Below, piece by piece: positions 55,901 through 63,839 of a stretch of 64,000 nucleotides of DNA. The stretch's first letter is position 1; the number at the start of each line of letters is the position of its first letter. The stretch covers positions 28,109 through 92,108 of the forward strand of contig NZRP01000048.1 of the NCBI GenBank assembly GCA_002693775.1. The letters are read 5' to 3'. The position numbers were made by a program, and so were the translations under genes. The DNA is from Crocinitomicaceae bacterium (GTDB lineage: Bacteria; Bacteroidota; Bacteroidia; Flavobacteriales_D; Sanyastnellaceae). The notes below the pieces were generated by a model. It saw nothing but the letters and a program-made list of their open reading frames with translations, did not search any database and was not told the origin of the DNA.

Positions 55901-56774
55901 AGTAAATGATGATTGTGAAACGCCACCTGCAACAGCTTGTATGAACGTAACAATCGAATCACCTATTGATGTTGACTTCGAAGCTGATACAACTCAAGCT
56001 TGTGGAACAGGAGCGTTTGCATTTGCAAACCTTATTGATCCAGCTTTAATTACTGCTACTCTTTGGGACTTTGGAGATGATCAGTTTGCTGCAGAATTAA
56101 ACACAACTCACATTTATGCTCAGTCAGGTTTTTACGATGTAGGACTAACAGTGACTTCTCTTGCTGGAGGTTGCGAGTACCAAGGTGTTAAGGAGGCGTA
56201 CATCAATGTTTACCCACTCCCAGAAGTTGGTTTCTATGCTAACCCTCAACCAACAAGAGTGCCTAATACTACTATCACATTTGATGGGGTGCAAAGTGCA
56301 AATGTTGTGGAATGGTTATGGACTTTTAACACCTACAATCCTCTTGGATTCGATATTGTTGAAGATCCTGTATTCACTTTCCCATATGATGTAGGTGGAT
56401 TCTACCCTGTTACACTTGAAGTAACTGATGTGTTTGGTTGTACTAACCAGGTAACTAGAGAAATTGAGATTAGAGATTTATTCAACCTATTTATCCCGAC
56501 TTCCTTCACTCCAAACAACGATGGTACAAATGATGCCTTCTTTATTCAAGGATCAGATATAGATCCAAATAAGTTTGAATTAGAGATTTACAACCGTTGG
56601 GGAGAAAGAGTATTCTTCACTACAGACATGAATAAAGCTTGGATAGGTCAGGTAGGTAACGAAGGTAAATACTACGTTCCTAACGGCACTTACATGTACC
56701 GAGTTGAAGTACACAGCCTAAGTGAAGAAGCGGTAAGAAGAGAAGTCTTTGGACACGTAATGGTGATTAGATAA
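52935..56774 (+). CDS. Large T9SS-secreted surface protein with CUB, PKD and P domains
   Basis: About 1279 residues from ATG 52935, which directly gives a signal peptide (MQSIKLILASVFILAISC...SAQ); the frame runs up to 52839. Counted from 52839, the order is: CUB-like domain (57-190), PKD (245-300, LVWNWGDGQVE), proprotein-convertase P-like domain (357-505, EHSFIGDLSFWITCPDG), second CUB-like domain (610-725), beta-rich region, two PKD-like domains (1034-1127 with LWDFGDDQF, and 1124-1210), and a C-terminal type-B sorting domain (1214-1311, FIPTSFTPNNDGTNDAFF ... FGHVMVIR). The tail directs export by the type IX system. Likely an adhesin or matrix protein; no catalytic site is seen. It lies just after the anti-sigma-like gene. 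Confidence 0.88.
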   Translation: MQSIKLILASVFILAISCLSSAQETIIVTIGSGSPYVVECGTNIIFTDDNSGSNDAQDPYSCTNNTITICPDVPGDAVQVNFLSFDLQTNANPNNNDALYAYDGDNTGANLVGIGTGNSFTGVSITASIDNPTGCVTFQFDCNNNATGGNIGWAASVSCVTPCSYPVSGLELVSPEPFPSNQEGSISIGLCPDDEITFSAETAFGTGGFELDSLVWNWGDGQVETTAVSDGLINSHSYPEPGEYIVTLTVVDENQCNSTNLQPHQVLVSTIPIFNTEYTTPICAGSPGYLNGNPVQGVTWTALPPLAVSEEADLPDATGVAFTSELFIDFFEQDQVLDDCDDLELITANIEHSFIGDLSFWITCPDGTEVLLMDNGASGGPDPTGCTPNDLGGNNLGIVDTEGWNYSWSTDGEWVLDDANNPDVADPLPAGVYASCDDICNFVGCPLNGIWTFNVIDQWAADNGTLYWWQIDFNPEIVPGVTTFTPVVGMDADSSYWQVTTADEGVVSISDDANYVDLNFPNPGDFAFTYEVTNNFGCTWDTTVNISVIEGPQSNITAGEDVIFCQDPVQLQGAFTGSAPSPCGGSAGNYEYCYVNNDNTIFSYCPDNPGDGTMMQISFSAGMMEAGWDMCTIFDGPNATGPVLGILDAAFAGQTYIATNPDGCISMQFTADGWTSCDNGWMEMESVEWCVSCGGEDMCGFDFLWEPADFLVDPTVPQPTVTDFSGTPTEYVMFVSPVGFDNCAATDTAMVLPGFDYSITDQQPSCLADDGLVIVEINETLSNGPFTIELLDGGNLIESVQFDGNDYVNQTLGPGNYTINVFDDGGCLYSYDFTMGDPVPMSIEVSNDVVICQSASTTLEGWTDQDPTNSWSYNWINSTTGDTITTADGTFVASPVSSTIYTVFATDPNGCPSADETINVNVLGELFPDLQGTNFICSGEEAQLDASGSFGGSGSGYTYTWLWEGNQLGALSGDQVVNTPPSTGEYCVIVNDDCETPPATACMNVTIESPIDVDFEADTTQACGTGAFAFANLIDPALITATLWDFGDDQFAAELNTTHIYAQSGFYDVGLTVTSLAGGCEYQGVKEAYINVYPLPEVGFYANPQPTRVPNTTITFDGVQSANVVEWLWTFNTYNPLGFDIVEDPVFTFPYDVGGFYPVTLEVTDVFGCTNQVTREIEIRDLFNLFIPTSFTPNNDGTNDAFFIQGSDIDPNKFELEIYNRWGERVFFTTDMNKAWIGQVGNEGKYYVPNGTYMYRVEVHSLSEEAVRREVFGHVMVIR

Positions 56775-56778
56775 TCAC
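56763..56778. other. Palindrome spanning the stop codon at convergent gene ends
   Basis: GTGATTA-GA-TAATCAC, 7-bp perfect arms around 2 bases, covers the stop codon of the secreted giant protein, 10 bases before the end of the convergent M1 peptidase gene. It could be a short mRNA 3'-end hairpin for either strand, but no T-run follows on either side. Confidence 0.4.
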
Positions 56779-56787
56779 TGAACGCTA

Positions 56788-58659
56788 TCACTCACTATCT
56801 AGACCAAGTAATTCATCCATTGTCACAGTAGCTACGCTGTGGTAATTACCACGAGCTTTGCTGTATATGTCTAGAGCCATTTCCTTTTGGCCTGTTTCTA
56901 ACATTGCTCTATAAAGAGGAGTGAGAAATTTACGACGCCCAATATTTACCAGGAACTCTTCTAAACGAGGGTAAGATTCAGTATGATTCTTGAAGATGGC
57001 CTGCTCAAGCCAAGCAAATAGAACTTCATTATTTCCAGTAGAGAGAATGTCAAACTGAGTGTTTAGTTCTTCTAAGTCTTCTAGAGTAATCTCATCATTT
57101 GTATTTGAAAGGAATCTGTATCTCTCTTGGTAAGTCCATTCATTCCAAGGAATGTTTTTTGTTACGATATCATTCTGCGTCCAGAAGTAAAAGATGTTGT
57201 CTACTTTTTTAATCCTGTCTGACATAACCTCTGGACAGTTACTAGGTAGCCCTTCGCCATCAATCCAATCGTAAATCATAGCTTGATCTTGCAGTTCTTC
57301 TGTAGTAAGAAGGTTAGCATTCAAGTAAGCAATGAAATTATCAGTATCCATTACCTGAAAAGCATTCTTGTTGAAGTACTCTTTAAGGAATAGGTCAAAC
57401 TTCTTACGTCCAACTGTCTCCTCAAGCATTCTAAGGAACATGTACCCTTTGTCATAAGCAATAGCAGTCATTCCATCATCTGGATTCCTGTCTTTTAGGT
57501 GTAGTCTTAAATGAGTGTCACTTGGATTTAAATCCATGATTTCCTCAACCTCTTTTATTAACCCCTGATAGCTTAAACTAGCAAGCATTTCACTGATCTC
57601 ACGCCCGTAAACTGCTTCCATGATTCGTTGCTCGAAGTAAACGGTAAAGCCCTCGTTGAGCCAAAAGTCATCCCAAGTAGAGTTAGTTACTAAGTTGCCA
57701 CTCCAGCTATGTGCTAGTTCATGGGCAACTAGGCTTACTAATGATCTGTCTCCAGCAATAATGGTTGGCGTTGCAAATGTTAGTCTAGGGTTTTCCATTC
57801 CTCCAAATGGGAAGGCTGCAGGTAGAACTAGTAAATCGTAACGCTCCCATCTGTATTTTCCATACAGTCCTTCAGCCGCAACTAATAAGTCTTCCATTTC
57901 AGCAAACTCATATTCAGCGGCATCAATTAAGTCAGGAGTTGCATAAACACCAGTATGCTCTCCAACCGATCTAAACTCTACATTTCCAACAGCTAATGCC
58001 ATTAAGTAAGATGGAATTGGTTGAGTCATTTTAAAATCATACACGCCCTCAGAATTTCTTTGAGTAGGGTTTTCAGCACTCATTAGTGCCATAGTATTTG
58101 AAGGCACTTTAACTCTAGCATTGTAAGTAAATCTTACTCCAGGGCTGTCTTGGCAAGGTATCCATGTACGTGCTAAAATTGCTTGGCTTTGTGTAAACAA
58201 GAAAGCATCTTCACCATCAACCCAAAGAAAAGCATCCGCACCGGGTTGAGTAGTGTATTCAACACTTACTTCTTTTGTTTCTGGCGAAATATCAATGCTA
58301 AGAGGTGAACCAATAAATGGCATTTCCTCTCCAATCTCATATGATGCGTCAACTCCGTCAATTTTAACGCTTTTAATATTTAGCTCTCTAATATCAAGTA
58401 TGATGCGTTCTGCGTCATCTGATGACTCAACTGTATATGTAGCGGTTGCATCAATGGTTTTACTGTCAAAGTGTACTTCAGCATCCCATTCAAGGTGTTT
58501 AACTACACTTTCACTGGGCTTACTATAACTATGTTGGTCAGTTGCTCTTTTCATGTCTAAAATAGCTTGAGTTTTCTTGGTGTTTGTAGAGTTTTGATTT
58601 CCACATCCAAATAGAATTGCTGCAGAAAAAACAACTGTTAACGTATTAATAATTCTCAT
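56788..58659 (-). CDS. M1-family aminopeptidase, lipoprotein (leukotriene A4 hydrolase-like)
   Basis: 623 residues. A lipoprotein signal peptide ends at LFGC (Cys19). The M1 exopeptidase motif is GGMENP (286-291) and the zinc site is H313-E-L-A-H317 with E336 in NEG. The N-terminal beta domain (about 55-240), the short catalytic domain and a C-terminal helical domain (about 490-615) give the leukotriene A4 hydrolase arrangement. It removes N-terminal residues from peptides, probably in the periplasm, held to a membrane. It ends a minus-strand run and overlaps bioY by 4 bases. Confidence 0.93.
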   Translation of the reverse strand: MRIINTLTVVFSAAILFGCGNQNSTNTKKTQAILDMKRATDQHSYSKPSESVVKHLEWDAEVHFDSKTIDATATYTVESSDDAERIILDIRELNIKSVKIDGVDASYEIGEEMPFIGSPLSIDISPETKEVSVEYTTQPGADAFLWVDGEDAFLFTQSQAILARTWIPCQDSPGVRFTYNARVKVPSNTMALMSAENPTQRNSEGVYDFKMTQPIPSYLMALAVGNVEFRSVGEHTGVYATPDLIDAAEYEFAEMEDLLVAAEGLYGKYRWERYDLLVLPAAFPFGGMENPRLTFATPTIIAGDRSLVSLVAHELAHSWSGNLVTNSTWDDFWLNEGFTVYFEQRIMEAVYGREISEMLASLSYQGLIKEVEEIMDLNPSDTHLRLHLKDRNPDDGMTAIAYDKGYMFLRMLEETVGRKKFDLFLKEYFNKNAFQVMDTDNFIAYLNANLLTTEELQDQAMIYDWIDGEGLPSNCPEVMSDRIKKVDNIFYFWTQNDIVTKNIPWNEWTYQERYRFLSNTNDEITLEDLEELNTQFDILSTGNNEVLFAWLEQAIFKNHTESYPRLEEFLVNIGRRKFLTPLYRAMLETGQKEMALDIYSKARGNYHSVATVTMDELLGLDSE

Positions 58660-59234
58660 GATTTTGATCTTGAAAGCCCTCTGATTAAGATGACAATTAA
58701 TAAAGTGCCAATAGCAGTTTTAACAAGTATGCCAGGCATTTCGTTGTTTATAGAATTAATAGGAGATGGTGTTGAGGGAATGCTAGCTTGAGCCCTAATA
58801 GATCCTAATACTTCAATAACCACCTGCGACGAAAAAAGGATTAAAGCTGAAATAAAAAACTTCAACTTTTGGAAGTAATTTCTTCTAACAAAGTATTCCC
58901 CTGCAACTCCTACTAAATATGCAGCAATAGGGAAGGAGAGTAAGTAGCCTCCTTTATCCCCAATAAATTCAGCCCAACCTGAACTCGCGTCAATAAAAAC
59001 ATTGAATCCAAGCCCACCTAAAATAAGATATACAAGTACTGATATAAGTCCTATTCTTGAGCCAAAAACCATTGCGAACCAAACCACTAGTAGTCTCTGA
59101 AGAAAATGAGTAGTTCCTGAATCTAACTTAAAAGTAATAGGGCCTAGTAAGCAAATTATAGCAGTTGAAACTGCAATAAGTATACTGTCATCAACAAATG
59201 TGTTTCCAGTGATTTTAATATTACCTCTTAGCAT
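58656..59234 (-). CDS. bioY: BioY-family biotin transporter
   Basis: 192-residue membrane protein with about six hydrophobic segments. The BioY signature region is SGWAEFIGDKGGYLLSFPIAAYLVG, equivalent to the G-x-x-x-GGYL-x-FP motif of the family, preceded by VYLILGGLGFNVF. BioY is the substrate-binding S component for biotin import, with or without ECF energy-coupling subunits, which are not in this window. It sits between two M1 peptidase genes with overlaps of 1 and 4 bases, clearly one transcript. Supply of biotin fits the presence of accC in the window. Confidence 0.85.
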   Translation of the reverse strand: MLRGNIKITGNTFVDDSILIAVSTAIICLLGPITFKLDSGTTHFLQRLLVVWFAMVFGSRIGLISVLVYLILGGLGFNVFIDASSGWAEFIGDKGGYLLSFPIAAYLVGVAGEYFVRRNYFQKLKFFISALILFSSQVVIEVLGSIRAQASIPSTPSPINSINNEMPGILVKTAIGTLLIVILIRGLSRSKS

Positions 59235-61051
59235 TACTTTTTAGATAAGTCTAAAGTATTGTTTTCTGTATTCACGTCAGCTTGAAGTAAAAATGGGTCA
59301 AGTTGAATTTTTGCTATTTTCTTACCCATTGAAGGTACTGTGATTTCATAAATTGGATTAGTCCATGGCCAATCATCTGCTAACTCCTCTTTTTCTCCAA
59401 GAGGTCTATGTCCTCTCATCATTACTAGTGGAATGTGGTAGCTAAGCGTCTCGCCATCTTCAAAAGTCACCATCAAATCTTGTGGCATGGGCATAGCGCC
59501 AATTTTCTCAAGAGTAATTGTAGAAGTCATTACGTTAGACTTCACGTCTTTAACTGCGTAATCAATAGTGTGTGTAGTGTTCATGAAGTATTGGAAGTAC
59601 CAATCTAATTCTATGTCTGACTGCTTTTCCATTACCCTTTTAAAATCAGTAGGTCCAGGGTGGCTGAAAGCCCACTCTTTAAAGTATGCCTTAACACCCT
59701 CGTTCCTGTTATCAATTCCTATAACTGAACCTAGTTGCTCCATTAACACTTCACCTTTAGAGTAAGCAGCTACACCATAAGATCTATTTCTTACGTAGTG
59801 GTCAGCATGAGTTATTAGTGGTTCTTCATTTCCAGATAGAGCGTAATTGATGTAAGACTTGTATGCCCATGAATGCTTACCGCCTTGAACCGCATCCTCT
59901 TGTTCAGAGTGCATCATAGAAAAATTAGCTGTGCACTCAGATTCAATCCATGATGTGAACCCTTCATCCATCCATTCGTAAAGACTTTCATTTGTTGCTA
60001 CGAGAGCTTGGAACCAGCTATGTGCCATTTCATGAACTGTAACTCCTACTAGACTTGGAAGTTTTCTTTTGCCTGTGATTAAAGTAATCATAGGGTATTC
60101 CATACCACCATCGCCACCTTGAATTACAGTGTATTGTGGATATGGGTACTCTCCAACAATTTCATTAAAAGTCTTTAGTGCTTCTCCAGCGAATCTTGGG
60201 AGTTCACCCCAATTGTCATCGTATTCTTTATTTGGCTTGTGAATGAAATTCATTTCAACTCCATCTACAACTTCAGTGTGAACTACGAAGTCTTTGTCTG
60301 CTGCCCATGCAAAGTCGATTACGTTTTCAGCTTTAAAATGCCAAACACCTAATTTTTTAGCCTCTTTTCTAGTCGATTGTAATACTCCTGTTGCTCCTAA
60401 TTGATATCCCTTAGGAAGGTTTATCTCAACGTCGTAATCACCCCAAATCCCGTGAAACTCTCTTCCAATGTATGGGTTAGAGTGCCAACCCTCATTATCG
60501 TACTCACAAATCTTAGGATACCATTGAGTCATACTAAACTCAACACCTTCTTTATTCATCCAGCCACTTCTTCTAATCTGTCTAGGAACCTGTGCCTCCC
60601 AGTCTAAAGTGAATTTACAAGTAACACCAGTCCGAAGTGAAGCGGGGAGTTTAGCAACAATAATAGTCCCATCAACCTCTACTTGACACGGCATGCCATT
60701 CATGGTCATAACGCCTGGCCTAATCCACCCCCATTCTTCTGTTGGTAATTCTGAAATTCTAGATCCAACTCTTCTATCTGGATCCTCAATATTTCTTGAA
60801 CGTACATCCATCATAGATCCAGGCTGAAATGCATTGAAAAATGCATGAAAAAATATTTTATTCAAATCATCTGGACTGTTGTTTGTGTACATAATAGTCA
60901 TAGAGCCATCGTATCTGTGGTTTTCTACGTCTAGATCAATACTCATTGTGTAGTCAGCCTCCTGTTGCCATCCTGGGTATTGCGAGTATAGATTTGAACT
61001 GACAAGTGCTAGTACAATCAATATCGATAAAAATCGCTTGTTATTTTTCAT
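59234..61051 (-). CDS. M1-family metallopeptidase
   Basis: 605 residues with a signal peptide (LSILIVLALVSSNLYSQ). The zinc site is H340-E-M-A-H344 with E363 (MDEGF), and GGMEYP (315-320) replaces the canonical GGMEN-type exopeptidase loop. The N-terminal beta domain is typical; the C-terminal part is short, so it is a compact M1 peptidase. It probably trims peptides in the periplasm. The start overlaps the glycosyltransferase gene by 11 bases and the stop overlaps bioY by 1. Confidence 0.92.
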   Translation of the reverse strand: MKNNKRFLSILIVLALVSSNLYSQYPGWQQEADYTMSIDLDVENHRYDGSMTIMYTNNSPDDLNKIFFHAFFNAFQPGSMMDVRSRNIEDPDRRVGSRISELPTEEWGWIRPGVMTMNGMPCQVEVDGTIIVAKLPASLRTGVTCKFTLDWEAQVPRQIRRSGWMNKEGVEFSMTQWYPKICEYDNEGWHSNPYIGREFHGIWGDYDVEINLPKGYQLGATGVLQSTRKEAKKLGVWHFKAENVIDFAWAADKDFVVHTEVVDGVEMNFIHKPNKEYDDNWGELPRFAGEALKTFNEIVGEYPYPQYTVIQGGDGGMEYPMITLITGKRKLPSLVGVTVHEMAHSWFQALVATNESLYEWMDEGFTSWIESECTANFSMMHSEQEDAVQGGKHSWAYKSYINYALSGNEEPLITHADHYVRNRSYGVAAYSKGEVLMEQLGSVIGIDNRNEGVKAYFKEWAFSHPGPTDFKRVMEKQSDIELDWYFQYFMNTTHTIDYAVKDVKSNVMTSTITLEKIGAMPMPQDLMVTFEDGETLSYHIPLVMMRGHRPLGEKEELADDWPWTNPIYEITVPSMGKKIAKIQLDPFLLQADVNTENNTLDLSKK

Positions 61052-62573
61052 TTGGAGTATGTATTTCTTCTAGAAATTCAGAGCACTCTAAGTTCGGGTC
61101 TATTTTATAAATCGTCACCTCTTTTATAGGAATGTGTGGGGCAATCCAATTTAAAGCTCTGTCAAATCTGCTTCCCTTTATCCTTGCTTCATAGCTCATG
61201 CTCTTGTACTTGTCCTTAAAAGCGTAAGCTAAACCCAATGTATGGGTGTCGCCAGCAAATAAAATATAATTAGGAACTACTGTATTAGTGTCCTTGCAAT
61301 GTGCCTTGCGTTGTGCTGCAATTTCTAATGTGTCTTTTGCGTAAGTGAATTCTATCCACTCGCCGCTGTAAAACCTAGGCGGATAAGCGTTGTTGTTACG
61401 AGATACATATAAAACATTCTCTAAGTCATTCTGTTTCCTCAAGTAATCCATAGCACGCATTTGGCTAGTGTTTACAGAGAAAATGGTAAGAGGTAGTAGT
61501 AAGATACTGTTAATGACAACACTTAAAACAAAGCTGAATTTGAAGAAATTATTTTTCTTAAGATGTGTATAGTACAATGCCCCCGCAATTATTACAAATG
61601 GGATGGCAGGAAGAATGAATCTTTCTTGCCTGTTTGGGAATAATGTGTGGAATAATATGAAAGCGAGTGAAGGCCAAACTATCACTGCATACTTTTTATA
61701 AGACTTCAGATATCCCCACATAAAGAGAATTGAAATTGGAGGGCCTGTAAGTAAAAGAATTGTGAATAGATAAGTCAGGTAAGTTCCCTGTGGGTATCCA
61801 CCGTGGCTAGTTAGGTTGTACTCAATATAAGCGCTAAGTTGAGCGAAGGGCTTTCCCCAAAGCAGTAAATCCATAGGAATCTGCGTCATTGTGAAGAAAA
61901 ATACAGCTGATACACCAACAGTAACACTTTGCTTAAATGACTTTTTAAGGTTGTAGTTAGAGTTGATTAGAAAAGCAATGATTAGTCCCAGTCCCATTAT
62001 TCCAACTTGGTATCTTAGGCCAGTTGCGATACCCAGCCAAAGGCCTGAAATAATTAGTGGTTTAAAGCTTAGCGCTTTGTTTTTTACCAGCGTCCAGGCA
62101 AATGCAAGTAGTGGTATGATTGCAGTTGATTCAACTAATTGGTGCACACTAATCATTGGAAGCCAAGCAAGTGACGCCATCATTAACGAGGCTATAATTG
62201 CTGGTTTTTTACCTCCAAGTCTATCTGCAATTAAATAGGAGAGATACACTGCGATTAAGCTCAATGCTCCATGAATCAACCTTAAGACTAGCATTTTTTT
62301 TATGGGACTTTCAAGCCCTATAAAATTCATAGACTCAAAATAGAGGTAGTGTAGAGAAGAATATAAAAGATTTGTGTGGTGAGGTTTTAGCTCTCTGCCT
62401 AATGCCTCCTGAGTGCTAGGAAGCCATTTGTTGTAATCGTAATCGTCAGCCCAGCTAGCTGAAGATTCTACTACCCAAAAATGATCATCATGCATTAAAT
62501 ACCCCTCAGAGTATACAGCAGATATTATCCTTAATACTGCAGCAAATACAAGGATGTGTATTATTGGTCGCAT
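61041..62573 (-). CDS. GT-C-fold membrane glycosyltransferase (GT22/ALG9-like)
   Basis: 510-residue polytopic membrane protein. The first loop after helix 1 contains YLMHDDHFWVVES, where GT-C enzymes place their catalytic acidic residues, and repeated helices follow (e.g. LRLIHGALSLIAVYLSYLIADRL). LFPNRQERFILPAIPFVII resembles the HKExRF segment of the ALG9/GPI-mannosyltransferase group. It would transfer a sugar from a polyprenyl-phosphate donor on the periplasmic side. About 120 residues of periplasmic sequence form the C-terminus. It overlaps ribH by 13 bases and the M1 gene by 11. Confidence 0.8.
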   Translation of the reverse strand: MRPIIHILVFAAVLRIISAVYSEGYLMHDDHFWVVESSASWADDYDYNKWLPSTQEALGRELKPHHTNLLYSSLHYLYFESMNFIGLESPIKKMLVLRLIHGALSLIAVYLSYLIADRLGGKKPAIIASLMMASLAWLPMISVHQLVESTAIIPLLAFAWTLVKNKALSFKPLIISGLWLGIATGLRYQVGIMGLGLIIAFLINSNYNLKKSFKQSVTVGVSAVFFFTMTQIPMDLLLWGKPFAQLSAYIEYNLTSHGGYPQGTYLTYLFTILLLTGPPISILFMWGYLKSYKKYAVIVWPSLAFILFHTLFPNRQERFILPAIPFVIIAGALYYTHLKKNNFFKFSFVLSVVINSILLLPLTIFSVNTSQMRAMDYLRKQNDLENVLYVSRNNNAYPPRFYSGEWIEFTYAKDTLEIAAQRKAHCKDTNTVVPNYILFAGDTHTLGLAYAFKDKYKSMSYEARIKGSRFDRALNWIAPHIPIKEVTIYKIDPNLECSEFLEEIHTPNEK

Positions 62574-63061
62574 TCAGAACGTAGTGCTATCATCTTGAGT
62601 ACAACAACGGCAGCTTCAGTGCCTTTGTTGCCATGAATGCCACCCGATCGTGCTCTAGTTTGGTCTTCGTTATCATCTGTTAAAACACAGAAAGCAACTG
62701 GCTTTCCTGTTTTAAGGTTCACATCCTTAACACCCTGAGCTGCAGCTGAACAAACGTAATCAAAGTGTGCTGTTTCACCTCTGATAACACTGCCTATTGC
62801 AACAACTCCATCAAGGTGTAATGATTTAGATTCAAGCATGATTTGGGCTCCAAGGGGAAGCTCGTAGCTTCCGGGCACCCATTTCACAATTATCGAATTT
62901 TCAGGAACACCTGCAGAAATCAGGACTTCTTTAGCCCCCTCCATCATAGCTCGAGTGAATTCTCTATTCCATTCAGAAACAACGATGCCCACTCTATAGT
63001 GGGCACCATTTGGTAGTTCGTTAGAATCGAATTCACTCAGATTTTTACCTTCCGTTGCCAT
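62561..63061 (-). CDS. ribH: 6,7-dimethyl-8-ribityllumazine synthase
   Basis: 166 residues. The penultimate step of riboflavin synthesis. Family segments are VGIVVSEWNREFTRAMMEGA, WVPGSYELPLGAQ, AIGSVIRGETAHFDYVC (catalytic histidine) and PVAFCVLTDDNEDQTRARSGG. It follows the TPR gene by 8 bases and overlaps the glycosyltransferase by 13. Other riboflavin genes are not in the window. Confidence 0.96.
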   Translation of the reverse strand: MATEGKNLSEFDSNELPNGAHYRVGIVVSEWNREFTRAMMEGAKEVLISAGVPENSIIVKWVPGSYELPLGAQIMLESKSLHLDGVVAIGSVIRGETAHFDYVCSAAAQGVKDVNLKTGKPVAFCVLTDDNEDQTRARSGGIHGNKGTEAAVVVLKMIALRSECDQ

Positions 63062-63069
63062 TCTGTCTA

Positions 63070-63786
63070 TTAAAGAGACGCGTGAAGTGCCTCAGCAGTC
63101 TTATTTAATTTGCTGTTAGGGTGGTCAGTAATAATGTGATAAAGTACGTCTTTTGCTTCAGAAGACCTTCCAAGCTCAATAAGAACTAGTGCTCTCTTGT
63201 AGTGGAAGTTGGGCGCGATAACTTTTGCAGCAAGTCCTGCATCAGCAGAACTAGCTGCGTCTTCGAAGTAAGGTTCAGCTTCTTCAAGTCGACCAAGGTC
63301 TGTGTAGCAATCACCTATTCCTGCTAGAGCAAATGGCATGATAATGTCGTCATTTAAATCAACTTGCTTGAATGATTCTATAGCTTCTTCAAAAAGACCA
63401 GCATCTCGGTTTACGATTCCAACCATATAAGCAGCTCTTGATTCTGCATGTGTGCCAAAGATGTTAAGAGAATGAACCCACATTTCATCATTTTTAAATT
63501 GTCCATTCATTATTTCTTCTAACCCAGCAGAATAGCCGTCGCCATATTGTGCTAGATCTATAGAGTCTTTAGATAAATAGTGCTCAGCAGGAAATATGGC
63601 AGTTTCCGCAAGTTGATTTGAATAATCATAAATGCCAATTTTGTAGGCTGCTGCAAATAAGATAGTCAACACGATACCAATAAAGGAATTCCATAGGACT
63701 GTTCTGTTTTTATCTACAAACTGCTCTGTCTTTGTGTATACTTCATCAACATTGATGATAGTATCGTCTTTTGCTTTCTTCGCCAT
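63070..63786 (-). CDS. Membrane-anchored TPR protein
   Basis: 238 residues. A cytoplasmic N-terminus (AKKAKDDTIINVDE), one membrane helix (about 30-50, LWNSFIGIVLTILFAAAYKI), and a TPR region (about 100-238) with SRAAYMVGIVNRDAGLFEEAIESF and AGIGDCYTDLGRLEEAEPYFEDA. This resembles YfgM/ancillary SecYEG-associated TPR proteins, found near ribH and recF in many Bacteroidota. It is the first gene of a six-gene tight run down to 56788. Confidence 0.85.
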   Translation of the reverse strand: MAKKAKDDTIINVDEVYTKTEQFVDKNRTVLWNSFIGIVLTILFAAAYKIGIYDYSNQLAETAIFPAEHYLSKDSIDLAQYGDGYSAGLEEIMNGQFKNDEMWVHSLNIFGTHAESRAAYMVGIVNRDAGLFEEAIESFKQVDLNDDIIMPFALAGIGDCYTDLGRLEEAEPYFEDAASSADAGLAAKVIAPNFHYKRALVLIELGRSSEAKDVLYHIITDHPNSKLNKTAEALHASL

Positions 63787-63818
63787 TTTATTTTATTCCA
63801 TTAGTAGGATACAGCCCG

Positions 63819-63826
63819 CAAAAATA
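63819..63826 (-). promoter_or_regulatory. -7 box for the TPR-ribH operon
   Basis: TATTTTTG on the minus strand matches TAnnTTTG exactly and lies 32 bases before ATG 63786, in the 53-base spacer shared with divergent recF. Here a normal untranslated leader of about 27 bases is predicted. Confidence 0.45.
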
Positions 63827-63839
63827 AGAAATTCGCACT

